Positions 24,261-32,831 of a stretch of DNA of 64,000 nt are shown here, in pieces (position 1 is the first letter of the stretch; the number at the start of each line of letters is the position of its first letter). Origin of the DNA: Frankiaceae bacterium. Its GTDB lineage: Bacteria > Actinomycetota > Actinomycetes > BP-191. The stretch spans positions 62,001 to 126,000 of the forward strand of contig JAVEEC010000008.1 of the NCBI GenBank assembly GCA_030840645.1, written 5' to 3'. The position numbers and the translations under genes were made by a program. The notes under the pieces were generated by a model that was not told where the DNA came from, ran no database searches, and was given only the letters and a program-made list of their open reading frames with translations.

Positions 24261-25300
24261 CCGTCGAGCGGGCAGGGGTCGCCGGCCGCCCAGCAGATGA
24301 GGACGTAGCCGGGGAAGTGGTCGCCCGACGTCCCCGTCCCGCCTGTCTCCTCGGTCCCGACCTCGACCCGGTTCGGGTCCCGCGCGTTCGTCGGACCGCC
24401 TTGCATGTCGACCCAGAGCGGACCTGCGGTCGTGGTGGGCGGGCGTTGTGCCGCGCGCCTGGCGCTCGGCTGGCGTCGAGCGTCCGCCGGCGGAACGGCG
24501 CGGACCGCGCCGCCGTGGCCGCGGCGGACGCCGTGCGCCGGCCGTTCGGCGACGGGGACCTCGCGCACGACGACGCCGTTGCCGCGCGGCGGCGCGGTTG
24601 CCTGCACACCGTGCGGCACCCCGCCGGCGACCAGGCCGACGGAGACCGACGTGACGATCGACACGCAGGCGATCATCGAGTCGACCGGCTGGCCGCCCAA
24701 CGGCGCCAGCCGCCGGCCCGCCCGGCGCAGCCAGAGGACGACGGGGGCCAGCGCGCCGGTGGTGCCGTTCGTCACGCGGCGGAGCTGGACGGCGAGGAGG
24801 CGCCGGGCCCGCCAGAGATGCTGGCGGACGGCGTTGTCGGTCCGGCCGCTCAGGCTGGCGATCTCGGCGGTCGGCAGGTCGTCGAAGTGGTACAGCGAGA
24901 GCACCGTCCGGTCCCCCGCGGGCAGCGCCCGCAGCGCGGTGCGCACGGTCTCCCGCAGCTCGCGCGCGCAGACCTCGTCGTCCGGCGTCACGGGGTCGGC
25001 GGCCGGCGGCAGCGCCGCGTTCTCGGCGTCCAGACGCCGTGCGCGGGCGCGGGCGTGGTCGGCGGCGACGTTGCGGGCCACGACGGTGAGCCACGGCCAG
25101 GGGTTGCGGTCGGGGTCGAGCCGGGACCAGTTCTCGTAGCAGCGCAGCAACGTCTCTTGCGCGATCTCGTCCGCGTCGGCGGCGTCGTAGCGCAGCGCGA
25201 GCCGGTAGAGCCGGTCATGGAACGTGCGCCAGAACACCTCGAACTCAGCGGTGTCCGGGGCCTCGGGAACGGCGCCGAGATCGCGGGGTTGGACGGTCAT
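24257..25300 (-). CDS. ECF sigma factor with C-terminal transmembrane extension
   Basis: This 347-aa protein starts with a complete ECF sigma factor. Region 2 is at about 20-90 (FHDRLYRLALRYDAADADEIAQETLLRCYENW), and region 4 at about 125-180 (ALPAGDRTVLSLYHFDDLPTAEIASLSGRTDNAVRQHLWRARR). Instead of ending, it continues through a basic stretch into a hydrophobic segment SMIACVSIVTSVSVGLVAGGV (about 200-222). An outside-type tail of about 120 residues follows, ending CWAAGDPCPLDG with two cysteines. Some ECF groups carry fused regulatory or membrane domains that replace a separate anti-sigma. No anti-sigma gene is adjacent. ATG 25300 was chosen over 25363 as it gives the natural start. A membrane-tethered sigma is inference. 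Confidence 0.88.
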   Translation of the reverse strand: MTVQPRDLGAVPEAPDTAEFEVFWRTFHDRLYRLALRYDAADADEIAQETLLRCYENWSRLDPDRNPWPWLTVVARNVAADHARARARRLDAENAALPPAADPVTPDDEVCARELRETVRTALRALPAGDRTVLSLYHFDDLPTAEIASLSGRTDNAVRQHLWRARRLLAVQLRRVTNGTTGALAPVVLWLRRAGRRLAPLGGQPVDSMIACVSIVTSVSVGLVAGGVPHGVQATAPPRGNGVVVREVPVAERPAHGVRRGHGGAVRAVPPADARRQPSARRAAQRPPTTTAGPLWVDMQGGPTNARDPNRVEVGTEETGGTGTSGDHFPGYVLICWAAGDPCPLDG

Positions 25301-25509
25301 GGCAGGGCTCCGGCTGGGGCGGCAATATCCGACAACACTGACGAGTCTTGGACATTTCGACAACCCGCCGCCCTTCGCGGGGCATGCGGACCGAGGATCA
25401 ACGACGCGGCCTCGCCCCCGTCACGCGGCCGGCAGGGAACGGGGCTCCGCACCACGAAGCCCTCCCCACACCCCGCGAACGTCTCCGTGACCCCTCCGAG
25501 GAGCCCTCG

Positions 25510-27075
25510 ATGCGCCGCCCCCTCCTGCTGCTCGGCCTGCTCGCCGTGACCGTCACCGTCGCGACGACGACAGCGACCGCCCGCCCCGACCCGCGCGGCG
25601 CGGCGCTCGGTGCGCCGGTCGGCGGCTTCGCCGCGTACCGCGGCACGCCGGTCAAGACCAACACGCAGGACCGCGTGCCGTTCAACCGCCCGGTGAAGTA
25701 CACGGGGCAGAAGCTCGCGTTCACGTCGCACTACGTCGGCCGCCAGGCCGCGGAGCCGACGATCGGCGTCGACAAGCTGGGGCGGGTGTACTACCCGGCG
25801 TCGACGTTCGACGCGCTGCCGAAGGAGTCCCCGCGCAACAGCGCGCACACGATCCTGCTGACCAGCGGCGACCACGGCAAGAAGTGGCGCTCCGTGCAGC
25901 CGACGATCGCGAGCCAGGACGCGCACCCGATCTCCCTCGACCCGTACGTCTACGTCGACCCGAAGACCGGCCGCATCTTCGACATCGACCTGGCGCTGGC
26001 CGGCTCGTACCTCAGCTTCTCCGACGACAGCGGCGAGACGTGGACCACGGTGCCGCTGACGAGCGCGAGCGGCGCGAACGACCACCAGACGCTGTTCGCG
26101 GGCCCGCCGCCGGCGGGCAACCCGTCGTTGATCCCGCTCGACCCGAAGTTCCCGCGCATCCTCTACTATTGCGTCAACAGCATCGCGATCGTCGGCTGCG
26201 CGCACAGCGTCGACGGCGGCAAGACGTTCTCGCAGGCGGGCGCGCCGCCGTACCCGACCGGCGTGGCGCCTGGCGGCAAGAACTTCGGCGTCTGCGGCAG
26301 CCTGCACGGCCACGGCGTCACCGACTCGAAGGGCCGCATCTTCCTGCCGCAGGGCCGCTGCCTCCAGCCCGCGATCGCGGTGTCGAACGACGGCGGGCTG
26401 ACCTGGACCAACAGCGTCGTGAGCACCGGCGTCGGCGCGTCGTTCGTCCAGACGTCCGTCGCCGTGGACTCCGCCGACAACGTCTACTACACGTGGTGGG
26501 ACGACCTGCACCACCTGCCGTACCTGTCGGTGTCGAAGGACCACGGCAAGACGTGGGGCCCGGCCATCATGATCGCGCCGCCCGGCGTTCACGAGGTCAA
26601 CTGGCCGACGATCGACGCGGGCGACCCGGGCCGCATCGCGATCACGTTCCCCGGCACCACCGCCGTCAACGAGGACGACGACACGAAGCCGTCCAACGAC
26701 CTGACCCGGCCGTGGAACTCCTACGTCGTGGTCTCGACGAACGCGCTCACGGCCAGCCCGCTGTTCCTGTCCAACATCACCAACGCGCCGTACGACCCGG
26801 TGCACCGCGGCAACTGCAACGGCCGCTGCGGCAACATGTACGACTTCCTCGACATCGTCGCGTCACCGGCCGACCAGGGCCGGATCTGGGCAACCGCGAC
26901 CGACACCTGCACCAAGGTCTCGTCGTGCAACGCCAAGCGGGTCAAGGGAGCCGACGGCGACGCCGTCTCCCCGACGTCCGGCGCGTCCAACGACATGCAG
27001 GGCGTCGCGATCCGGCAGGTGTCCGGGCCCGCGCTGCGCGGCAAGGCTCCGTACCTCGCACCCGACAAGCGCTGA
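25510..27075 (+). CDS. Secreted sialidase-like BNR/Asp-box propeller protein
   Basis: This 521-aa exported protein has a signal peptide at 1-24. At least five Asp-box turns are spread along it: SGDHGKKW (about 122), SDDSGETW (172), SVDGGKTF (235), SNDGGLTW (297) and SKDHGKTW (338). These define a six-bladed sialidase/photosystem-assembly-like propeller. Paired cysteines (for example NCNGRCGN) suggest extracellular disulfides. The arginine triad of true sialidases is not obvious, so glycan binding or other hydrolase activity is equally possible. GAGGAG lies 6 nt before the ATG. It is divergent from the fused sigma factor across 209 bp, which makes it a candidate target. Confidence 0.87.
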   Translation: MRRPLLLLGLLAVTVTVATTTATARPDPRGAALGAPVGGFAAYRGTPVKTNTQDRVPFNRPVKYTGQKLAFTSHYVGRQAAEPTIGVDKLGRVYYPASTFDALPKESPRNSAHTILLTSGDHGKKWRSVQPTIASQDAHPISLDPYVYVDPKTGRIFDIDLALAGSYLSFSDDSGETWTTVPLTSASGANDHQTLFAGPPPAGNPSLIPLDPKFPRILYYCVNSIAIVGCAHSVDGGKTFSQAGAPPYPTGVAPGGKNFGVCGSLHGHGVTDSKGRIFLPQGRCLQPAIAVSNDGGLTWTNSVVSTGVGASFVQTSVAVDSADNVYYTWWDDLHHLPYLSVSKDHGKTWGPAIMIAPPGVHEVNWPTIDAGDPGRIAITFPGTTAVNEDDDTKPSNDLTRPWNSYVVVSTNALTASPLFLSNITNAPYDPVHRGNCNGRCGNMYDFLDIVASPADQGRIWATATDTCTKVSSCNAKRVKGADGDAVSPTSGASNDMQGVAIRQVSGPALRGKAPYLAPDKR

Positions 27076-27130
27076 CCGGGTAACGGCGACCGCAGCGGGG
27101 TAGGCCCCTCCCCGGCCTCGGGAGGGACAC

Positions 27131-27952
27131 GTGACGACTGCCACGCGAACAGCGCGCAACGCCGCCACCAAGGCGGCGCGCAGCGACACCGTGCAGCGGC
27201 TGGCCCGGCTCGGGCTGGCCGGGCGCGGCCTGCTCTACCTCGTCGTCGGCGGCCTCGCCGCGAACGTCGCCCGCGGCTCGCACGCCGAGGCCGACCGCCA
27301 GGGTGCGCTGCGCGCGATCGGCGCCACGCTGCCGGGCCGGGTCGCTCTGCTCGTCGTCGCGGCGGGCTTCGCGGGGTACGCGGCCTGGCGGTTCGCCGAG
27401 GCGACCGTTAGGCCGGGCGAGAAGGGCGTCGGCGGCCGGGTGGCGTCGTTCGCGAAGGGGTGCCTCTACACGGCGTTCGTCGTGACGACGGCGTCGTTCG
27501 CCGTGACCAGGCAGGGCAGCGGCGGCGACGCGAAGGGCAGGGACTGGACGGCCCGCGTCCTCGGCTGGCCGGCCGGGCGCGTCCTGGTCGCCGCGGCCGG
27601 GCTCGCACTGCTCGCGGCGGGTGCGTTCAACGCCTACCGCGCGTGCTCCGGCCGGTACCGCAAGCACCTGAAGGACGAGGAGCTCGCGCCGGGCGCGCAG
27701 CCGTGGGTCACGGCGATCGCCGTGACCGGGCTGGTCGCGCGCGGGGTGGCGTTCGCGCTGGTCGGCGTCTTCGTCCTGCAGGCGGCGCTGCGCTACGACG
27801 CCGGCGAGGCCCGCGGCCTGGACGGCGCGCTGCGGGCGCTGGTCGGCGCGCCGTTCGGCCGGTGGCTGCTACTGCTCGTCGCGATCGGGCTGGGCGCGTT
27901 CGGGCTGTGGTCCTTTGTCGAGGCGCGGTACCGCCGCGTCCTGCACTCCTAG
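27131..27952 (+). CDS. DUF1206 membrane protein
   Basis: This 273-aa integral membrane protein is built from three repeats of a two-helix unit: VQRLARLGLAGRGLLYLVVGGL (about 20), ASFAKGCLYTAFVVTTAS (about 105), and VTGLVARGVAFALVGVFVLQAAL (about 200). Each unit has the R-x-G/A-x-G-x-x-Y/F pattern that defines DUF1206. The function is unknown. GTG start with GGGAGGG 6 nt upstream. The stop lies 3 bp from the stop of the convergent FAD gene. It is probably monocistronic, or expressed with the BNR gene 55 bp before it. Confidence 0.9.
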   Translation: MTTATRTARNAATKAARSDTVQRLARLGLAGRGLLYLVVGGLAANVARGSHAEADRQGALRAIGATLPGRVALLVVAAGFAGYAAWRFAEATVRPGEKGVGGRVASFAKGCLYTAFVVTTASFAVTRQGSGGDAKGRDWTARVLGWPAGRVLVAAAGLALLAAGAFNAYRACSGRYRKHLKDEELAPGAQPWVTAIAVTGLVARGVAFALVGVFVLQAALRYDAGEARGLDGALRALVGAPFGRWLLLLVAIGLGAFGLWSFVEARYRRVLHS

Positions 27953-27955
27953 CCT

Positions 27956-29386
27956 TCACCGAACGCGTCGGAGCTCGCGGGTCAGGGCCGCCCGCGCGGC
28001 GAGGTGCCCGCACATGCCGTGCACGCCGCCGCCGGGTGGGGTGGACGACGAGCAGAGGTACAGCCCGCGGACCGGCGTGCGGTACGGGTGCGGCGACGGC
28101 ACCGGACGGAACACCTGCTGCCGCAGGTCCGGCACGCCGCCGTTGACGTCGCCGCCGACGTAGTTCGCGTCGTACGCCTCCAGGGCCGCGGTGTCGCGGG
28201 TCGCGCGGGCGAGGATGGTGTCGCGGAAGCCCGGCGCGAAGCGTTCGACCTGGGCCTCGATGCGTTCGGTCATGTCGACCGTCGAGCCCTCGGGGACGTG
28301 GCAGTACGCCCACGCCGTGTGCTTCCCCGCGGGCGCGCGACCCGGGTCGAACACCGTCGGCTGCGCGAGCAGGACGTACGGGCGTTCGGCGTGCTCGCCG
28401 TCGTTCGCGGCGGCCTCGGCGGCAGCGACCTCGGCGAACGTCCCGCCGACGTGGACGGTGCCTGCGCGGCGCACATCCGTTGCGGCCCAAGGGATCTGCT
28501 CGTCCAGCGCCCAGTCGACCTTGAAGACGCCGGGGCCGTAGCGGTACCTCGCCAGCCGCCGCCGGTACGCAGCCGGCAGCTTGTCACCGGCGATCGCGAG
28601 GAACTGGCGCGGCGTCACGTCGAACAGCACCGCCCGCGCCCGCGGCAGCTCGGTCAGCGCCCCGACGCGGGTGCCGTACGTGATCGTCCCGCCCCGGCTC
28701 TCCAGCGCGCGGACCAGCGCATCGGCGAGCACCTGCGACCCGCCCGCGATGCACGGCCAGCCGACGGCGTGCGCGAGAGTGCCGAGCACCAACGCCACCC
28801 CCGCGGTCGGCGACGCGTCGAGCCGCAGCGCCGAGTGGGCCGCCGCGCCCGCGACCAGCGCGCGGGCGTCCTCGCCGTCGAAGCGGCGCGCGAGCCCGGT
28901 CGCCGAGCGGACCGCGTTGCGGCCGAACGCCGCCATGACGAGGGGGTGCCGCGGCACCCGCAGGAGCGGGGCCAGCGTCCCGTCGACCACGTGCTCCCAG
29001 CGTTCGACGAGCGGCCGCATCAACCGCGCGTACGCCTTCCCGTCGGCGCCCAGGCCGGCCGCCGTCTCGTCCACGGACCGGTGCACGACCGCCGCCCGGC
29101 CGCCGTCGAGCGGGTGCGCGTACGGGACCTTGGGGTGGACGGGCACGACGTCCGGCAGCGCGAGCGACCGGAAGAAGGGCGACGCGAGCAGCATCGGGTG
29201 GATCGCCGAGCAGACGTCGTGGACGAAGCCGGGGAGCGTCAGCGCCGCGGACCGCGTACCGCCGCCCGCCGTGTCCGCCGCCTCGATGACGTGAACGGAG
29301 CGCCCGGCGGCGGCGATGGTCAGTGCGGCGGCGAGGCCGTTCGGGCCGCTGCCGACGACGACCGCGTCGTACGCCTCGCGGGTCAC
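27956..29386 (-). CDS. FAD-dependent oxidoreductase (phytoene-desaturase-like, PYROXD2 branch)
   Basis: This 476-aa flavoprotein has the N-terminal dinucleotide fold VVVGSGPNGLAAALTIAAAGRSVHVIEA (about 7-34), with the GxGxxG loop and terminal Glu. It ends with the FAD-closing block GLYLCSSSTPPGGGVHGMCG (about 440-459). The middle part matches the NAD(P)/FAD-dependent oxidoreductases related to CrtI and PYROXD2. The substrate is unknown; no carotenoid genes are near. The GTG start overlaps the DUF72 stop (GTGA), so the pair is one transcript, divergent from udgX. Confidence 0.92.
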   Translation of the reverse strand: MTREAYDAVVVGSGPNGLAAALTIAAAGRSVHVIEAADTAGGGTRSAALTLPGFVHDVCSAIHPMLLASPFFRSLALPDVVPVHPKVPYAHPLDGGRAAVVHRSVDETAAGLGADGKAYARLMRPLVERWEHVVDGTLAPLLRVPRHPLVMAAFGRNAVRSATGLARRFDGEDARALVAGAAAHSALRLDASPTAGVALVLGTLAHAVGWPCIAGGSQVLADALVRALESRGGTITYGTRVGALTELPRARAVLFDVTPRQFLAIAGDKLPAAYRRRLARYRYGPGVFKVDWALDEQIPWAATDVRRAGTVHVGGTFAEVAAAEAAANDGEHAERPYVLLAQPTVFDPGRAPAGKHTAWAYCHVPEGSTVDMTERIEAQVERFAPGFRDTILARATRDTAALEAYDANYVGGDVNGGVPDLRQQVFRPVPSPHPYRTPVRGLYLCSSSTPPGGGVHGMCGHLAARAALTRELRRVR

Positions 29387-30183
29387 CCGCCGATCATGCC
29401 GGGCTCGGGATGCACCGGCCGGTGGTCGGCGGGGCGCGGCGCCCGCGTGACCGCCAGGCCGAGCCGCGCGCAGGAACGCGCGAACACCGCGGCGTCGTGG
29501 ACCGCGCAGCCATGCGGGTCGTTGTTGAAGTACACGAACACGTCCTCGCTCTGCTCGTACGCCGCCGCGATCCGCCGCGCCCACGAGTCGAGCGCCGTCC
29601 GCCCGTAGCACGGCCAGTGAGCCGACGCGCCCTCGTGCAGGCGGACATACCCCCAGGACGCCGTCCGCCAGAGCGGGACCAGCGGGCGCGAGTGCCGGTC
29701 CGCCCAGACGAACGCCGCGTCGTGCCGGCGCAGGATGGCGTTGACCTCGTCGGTCAGCCACGAGTCGTCGCGGACCTCGACGGCGACGCGGCGCCCGCCG
29801 AACAGCGCCAGCGTCTCCGCCAGCCGGTCCGCCGCGACGGCGAACCGCGGCGGCAGCTGCAACAGGATCGGGCCGAGCTTCGGTCCGAGGTGCGTGGCCC
29901 GGTCGAGGAAGCGTTGCACCGGCTCGGCGGGCTCGCGCAGCCGCTTGATGTGCGTGAGGTACCGGCTCGCCTTCACGGTCACGACGAAGCCGGGGGGCGT
30001 CCGCTCGGCCCAGCGGGCGAAGACCTCCGCGCTCGGCAGCCGGTAGAACGCGTTGTTGACCTCGACCGTGTCGAACAGCGTCGTGTAGTGCTCCAGCCAC
30101 TCCCCCTGCTTCAGCGCGGGCGGGTAGACGGGACCGCGCCAGTCGCGGTACTGCCACCCCGACGTGCCGACCCAGACCGTCAT
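29383..30183 (-). CDS. DUF72 (YecE-like) TIM-barrel protein
   Basis: This 266-aa protein starts VWVGTSGWQYRDWRGPVYPP and has the FDTVEVNNAFYRLPS segment (about 37-51). Later come VEVRDDSW (about 137) and DVFVYFNNDPHGCAVHDA (about 220). All are signatures of DUF72, a metal-binding TIM-barrel family of unknown function sometimes linked to nucleic-acid repair contexts. ATG start 8 bp from a 28-bp palindrome, divergent from udgX. It is translationally coupled to the FAD gene. Confidence 0.93.
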   Translation of the reverse strand: MTVWVGTSGWQYRDWRGPVYPPALKQGEWLEHYTTLFDTVEVNNAFYRLPSAEVFARWAERTPPGFVVTVKASRYLTHIKRLREPAEPVQRFLDRATHLGPKLGPILLQLPPRFAVAADRLAETLALFGGRRVAVEVRDDSWLTDEVNAILRRHDAAFVWADRHSRPLVPLWRTASWGYVRLHEGASAHWPCYGRTALDSWARRIAAAYEQSEDVFVYFNNDPHGCAVHDAAVFARSCARLGLAVTRAPRPADHRPVHPEPGMIGG

Positions 30184-30190
30184 GCGTGGG

Positions 30191-30218
30191 GACTACCCGG
30201 CCCGCGGGCCGGGTAGTC
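30191..30218. promoter_or_regulatory. 28-bp perfect palindrome / symmetrical divergent promoter
   Basis: GACTACCCGGCCCG followed directly by its exact complement. It fills the 43-bp gap between the DUF72 and udgX starts. The outer TAGTC of each arm begins a TAGTC(C/G) hexamer 6 nt (DUF72) and 7 nt (udgX) before the start codon, where the -10 box of leaderless genes sits. It is likely a shared operator-promoter, though the hexamers lack the final T of the usual box. Confidence 0.7.
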
Positions 30219-30226
30219 GAGAGGGC

Positions 30227-30838
30227 GTGAGCGCGGCGCCGTTGATCCCGCCGAAGCCGTCGCTGACCTCGCTGCGCGAGGCGGCGCGCGGCTGCACGGC
30301 GTGCCACCTGTACGAGCTCGGGACGCAGACGGTGTTCGGCGAGGGGCGCGCGCACGCCGACCTGATGCTCGTCGGCGAGCAGCCGGGCGACAGGGAGGAC
30401 GTCGAGGGGCGGCCGTTCGTGGGTCCCGCCGGGCACCTGCTCGACAAGGCGCTCGCCGACGCGGGCATCACCCGCGCCAAGGTCTATCTGACGAACGCCG
30501 TCAAGCACTTCAAGTGGAAGCCCGCCGGCAAGCGCCGCATCCACGTCCGGCCGGACGCGTACGAGGTCCGCGCGTGCCGACCGTGGCTCGACGCCGAGAT
30601 CGCCGTCGTCCGGCCCCGGCTCGTCGTCGCGCTCGGCGCGACGGCGGCGCAGGCGTTGCTGGGCAACGACTTCCGCGTCACGAAGGACCGCGGCAGGGTG
30701 TTCGACCTGCCGCCGCGCATCCTGGCCACGGTGCACCCGTCGTCGGTGCTGCGGGCGCGGACCGACGAGGAGCGGGCGGTGGCGTTCGACGGCCTGGTCG
30801 CCGACCTCCGCGTCGCGGCGCGGGAGATCGCGGAGTAG
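30227..30838 (+). CDS. udgX: UdgX-family uracil-DNA binding protein
   Basis: This 203-aa member of the uracil-DNA glycosylase superfamily excises uracil and stays covalently bound to the abasic site in the studied M. smegmatis protein. Motif 1 is GEQPGDREDVEGRPFVGPAG (about 48-67). The diagnostic UdgX insertion KRRIH is present (about 103-107), its His being the residue that bonds to DNA. Motif 2 is HPSSVLR (about 172). Cysteines in GCTACHLY and RACRPWL fit the iron-sulfur cluster region. GTG 30227 starts 9 bp after the palindrome; the longer frame to 30164 would run through the palindrome and DUF72 start and was rejected. It is probably a DNA-repair or damage-tolerance protein. Confidence 0.94.
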   Translation: MSAAPLIPPKPSLTSLREAARGCTACHLYELGTQTVFGEGRAHADLMLVGEQPGDREDVEGRPFVGPAGHLLDKALADAGITRAKVYLTNAVKHFKWKPAGKRRIHVRPDAYEVRACRPWLDAEIAVVRPRLVVALGATAAQALLGNDFRVTKDRGRVFDLPPRILATVHPSSVLRARTDEERAVAFDGLVADLRVAAREIAE

Positions 30839-30839
30839 C

Positions 30840-30845
30840 TAGTGT
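30840..30845 (+). promoter_or_regulatory. -10 box of the 30853 gene, leaderless spacing
   Basis: TAGTGT starts on the last codon-adjacent base after the udgX stop and lies 7 nt before the GTG at 30853. It is the same hexamer as at 37073. Confidence 0.5.
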
Positions 30846-30852
30846 CGGTCCG

Positions 30853-31554
30853 GTGAACGAGATCGTCGTCGCGGCGCGGTTCAACGGCCCGGCCGGGTCC
30901 GGCAACGGTGGCTACACCTGCGGCCTGGTCGCGGCCGCGTACGCGCTGCCCCGCGCCGAGGTGACGCTGCGCCGCCCGCCGCCGCTGGACACGCCGCTGG
31001 CTGTACGGGACGACGGCGTGTACGACGGCGCGCACCTCGTCGCGACGGCCGCGGAGGCGCCGGCCGCCGACGACACGCCACGACCGGACTTCCCCGGGTA
31101 CGACGCCGCCCGGGCCGCGCGCGAACGGTACGCGGGGCTGCGCCACCACCCGTTCCCGACCTGCTTCTCCTGCGGCCCAGCGCATCTGGACGGCCTCGGG
31201 CTCGCGCCCGGCCCGGTCGGCGAGGCGCACGTCGCGACGACCTGGGTCCCGCGCGCCGACCTCGCGGACGAATCCGGAGTCGTTCGGCGCGAGTACGTCT
31301 GGGCCGCGCTCGACTGCCCTGGCGCGTGGGCGCTGATGCAGACCGACGAGGCGCCGATCGTTCTCGGCCGGCTCGCGGTCGAGGTCACCGGAACGGTCCG
31401 CGCCGGGCAGCCGCACGTCGTCACCGGCTGGCGGGCGCGGGACCGCGAGGGGCGCAAGCACTTCGCCGGCACCGCCCTCTACGACGCCGCGGGGACGCCG
31501 CTCGCGGCCGGCCGCGCGACCTGGGTCGCGCTTCAGTCCGGCGGGGCCTCGTAG
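30853..31554 (+). CDS. Conserved hypothetical protein, possible hotdog-fold thioesterase
   Basis: This 233-aa soluble protein opens EIVVAARFNGPAGSGNGGYTCGLVA, the glycine-rich substrate loop seen at the start of acyl-CoA thioesterase-like hotdog domains. A second half follows with FPTCFSCGP (about residue 100) and LGRLAVEVTGTVRAGQPHVVTGW. A double-hotdog architecture is plausible but not proven by visible catalytic residues. GTG start. The last 22 bases overlap the end of the convergent MFS gene. The substrate is unknown. Confidence 0.78.
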   Translation: MNEIVVAARFNGPAGSGNGGYTCGLVAAAYALPRAEVTLRRPPPLDTPLAVRDDGVYDGAHLVATAAEAPAADDTPRPDFPGYDAARAARERYAGLRHHPFPTCFSCGPAHLDGLGLAPGPVGEAHVATTWVPRADLADESGVVRREYVWAALDCPGAWALMQTDEAPIVLGRLAVEVTGTVRAGQPHVVTGWRARDREGRKHFAGTALYDAAGTPLAAGRATWVALQSGGAS

Positions 31555-32831
31555 CGCGCGAACGACGGCACCAGCGCCGCGAGCAGCACCACGCCGAGAA
31601 CGCAGAGCACCCCGCCGCTGACGACGGAGAACTGCACCGAGGTGAGCGCCGCAACGGTCCCCGCCTCGACGTCGCCGAGCCGCGGCCCGCCCGCGACGAC
31701 GGCGATGAACACGCCGCCGAGCCGGCCGCGCAACGCGTCCGGGGTGGCGACCTGGAGGATCGAGTTGCGGAACACCGCGCTGACCATGTCGGCCGCGCCC
31801 GCGATCGCGAGCATCACGACGGCCAGCCACAACGCGGTCGCGAAGCCGAAGCCGACGATCGCCAGCCCCCAGAACGCGACGGCGACCAGCACCGCGAGCC
31901 CCTGCCGCCGGACGCAGGTGAACCGCCCGCTCGCCAGCGCCCCGAGCAGCGCGCCCGCCGCCGGTGCCGCGTAGAGCACCCCGAGCGCGCCGGACCCGCC
32001 GTGGAACCGGCCCAATGCCATGGCGGGGAACAGCGCGCGCGGCATGCCGAACACCATCGCGTTGATGTCGACGGCGAACGTCATCAGCAGCACCGGCTGG
32101 CGACGCAGGAAGCGCAGCCCCTCCAGCACCGAGCCGAGCCCCGCTGCCGTGCCGCCGCCCTCGGGCGGGACGGCGCGCAACGCGAGCGCCGCCGCCAGCG
32201 ACGCCGCGAACGACACCGCGTCGATGCCGTACGCCCACGCGACGCCGAGCGTGCCGATGATGACGCCGGCGAGCAGGGGGCCGACGACGGTCGCGAAGTT
32301 CCAGAGCACCTGGGAGAGCGCCGTTGCGGCAGGGATCTGGTTGGGCCGCAGCAGCCGCGGGACGATCGAGCGCCGGGCCGGCGCGTCGACCGCGAACATC
32401 GCCGCCTGCAGGAACACCAGCACGTACAGCAGCCAGACCTGGTCAAGACCGAGCGCGGCCTGGAGGAACAGCAGGCCGCTCACGACCGCGAGCAGCGACG
32501 ACGAGATCAGCAGCAGGCGGCGGCGGTCGATCGCGTCCGCGATCGCGCCGCCGATCAGCCCGAACGTCACCAGCGGCACCAGGCTGGCGACGCCGAGCAG
32601 GCCGACCATCAGCGACGAGTGCGTGATCCGGAACACCTGGTACGGCACCGCGACCGCGGTCATCTGGGTGCCGATCGTCGACACCGACTCGCCGAAGAAC
32701 AGCCGCCGGTACTCCGGCGACTCGCGCACCGGCGACAGGTCGACGGCGAAGCCGCGCGCGCGGCGCAGCCAGCCGCCGGGGCGTTCCGGCTCGTCGGTCC
32801 CGGTGGGCTCCGGGAGCACGTCGTCCGTCAC
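31533..32831 (-). CDS. MFS transporter (12 TM, exporter type)
   Basis: This 432-aa membrane transporter begins with a hydrophilic 40-residue leader, then about twelve hydrophobic segments. The EntS/MFS_3-like signature YRRLFFGESVSTIGTQMTAVAVPYQVF is at about 45-70, and the loop 2-3 motif GGAIADAIDRRRLLL at about 96. Substrates of this branch include drugs and siderophores, but nothing here fixes one. The GTG start overlaps pdxH (GTGA), so the two share a transcript. Confidence 0.9.
   Translation of the reverse strand: MTDDVLPEPTGTDEPERPGGWLRRARGFAVDLSPVRESPEYRRLFFGESVSTIGTQMTAVAVPYQVFRITHSSLMVGLLGVASLVPLVTFGLIGGAIADAIDRRRLLLISSSLLAVVSGLLFLQAALGLDQVWLLYVLVFLQAAMFAVDAPARRSIVPRLLRPNQIPAATALSQVLWNFATVVGPLLAGVIIGTLGVAWAYGIDAVSFAASLAAALALRAVPPEGGGTAAGLGSVLEGLRFLRRQPVLLMTFAVDINAMVFGMPRALFPAMALGRFHGGSGALGVLYAAPAAGALLGALASGRFTCVRRQGLAVLVAVAFWGLAIVGFGFATALWLAVVMLAIAGAADMVSAVFRNSILQVATPDALRGRLGGVFIAVVAGGPRLGDVEAGTVAALTSVQFSVVSGGVLCVLGVVLLAALVPSFARYEAPPD

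Noticed and set aside
25330-25364. CGACAAC direct repeat (25330 and 25358) upstream of the fused sigma factor
   Set aside because: Only two seven-base copies 28 bp apart; not enough to call an operator, though it lies in the AT-rich promoter area of the 209-bp divergent gap.
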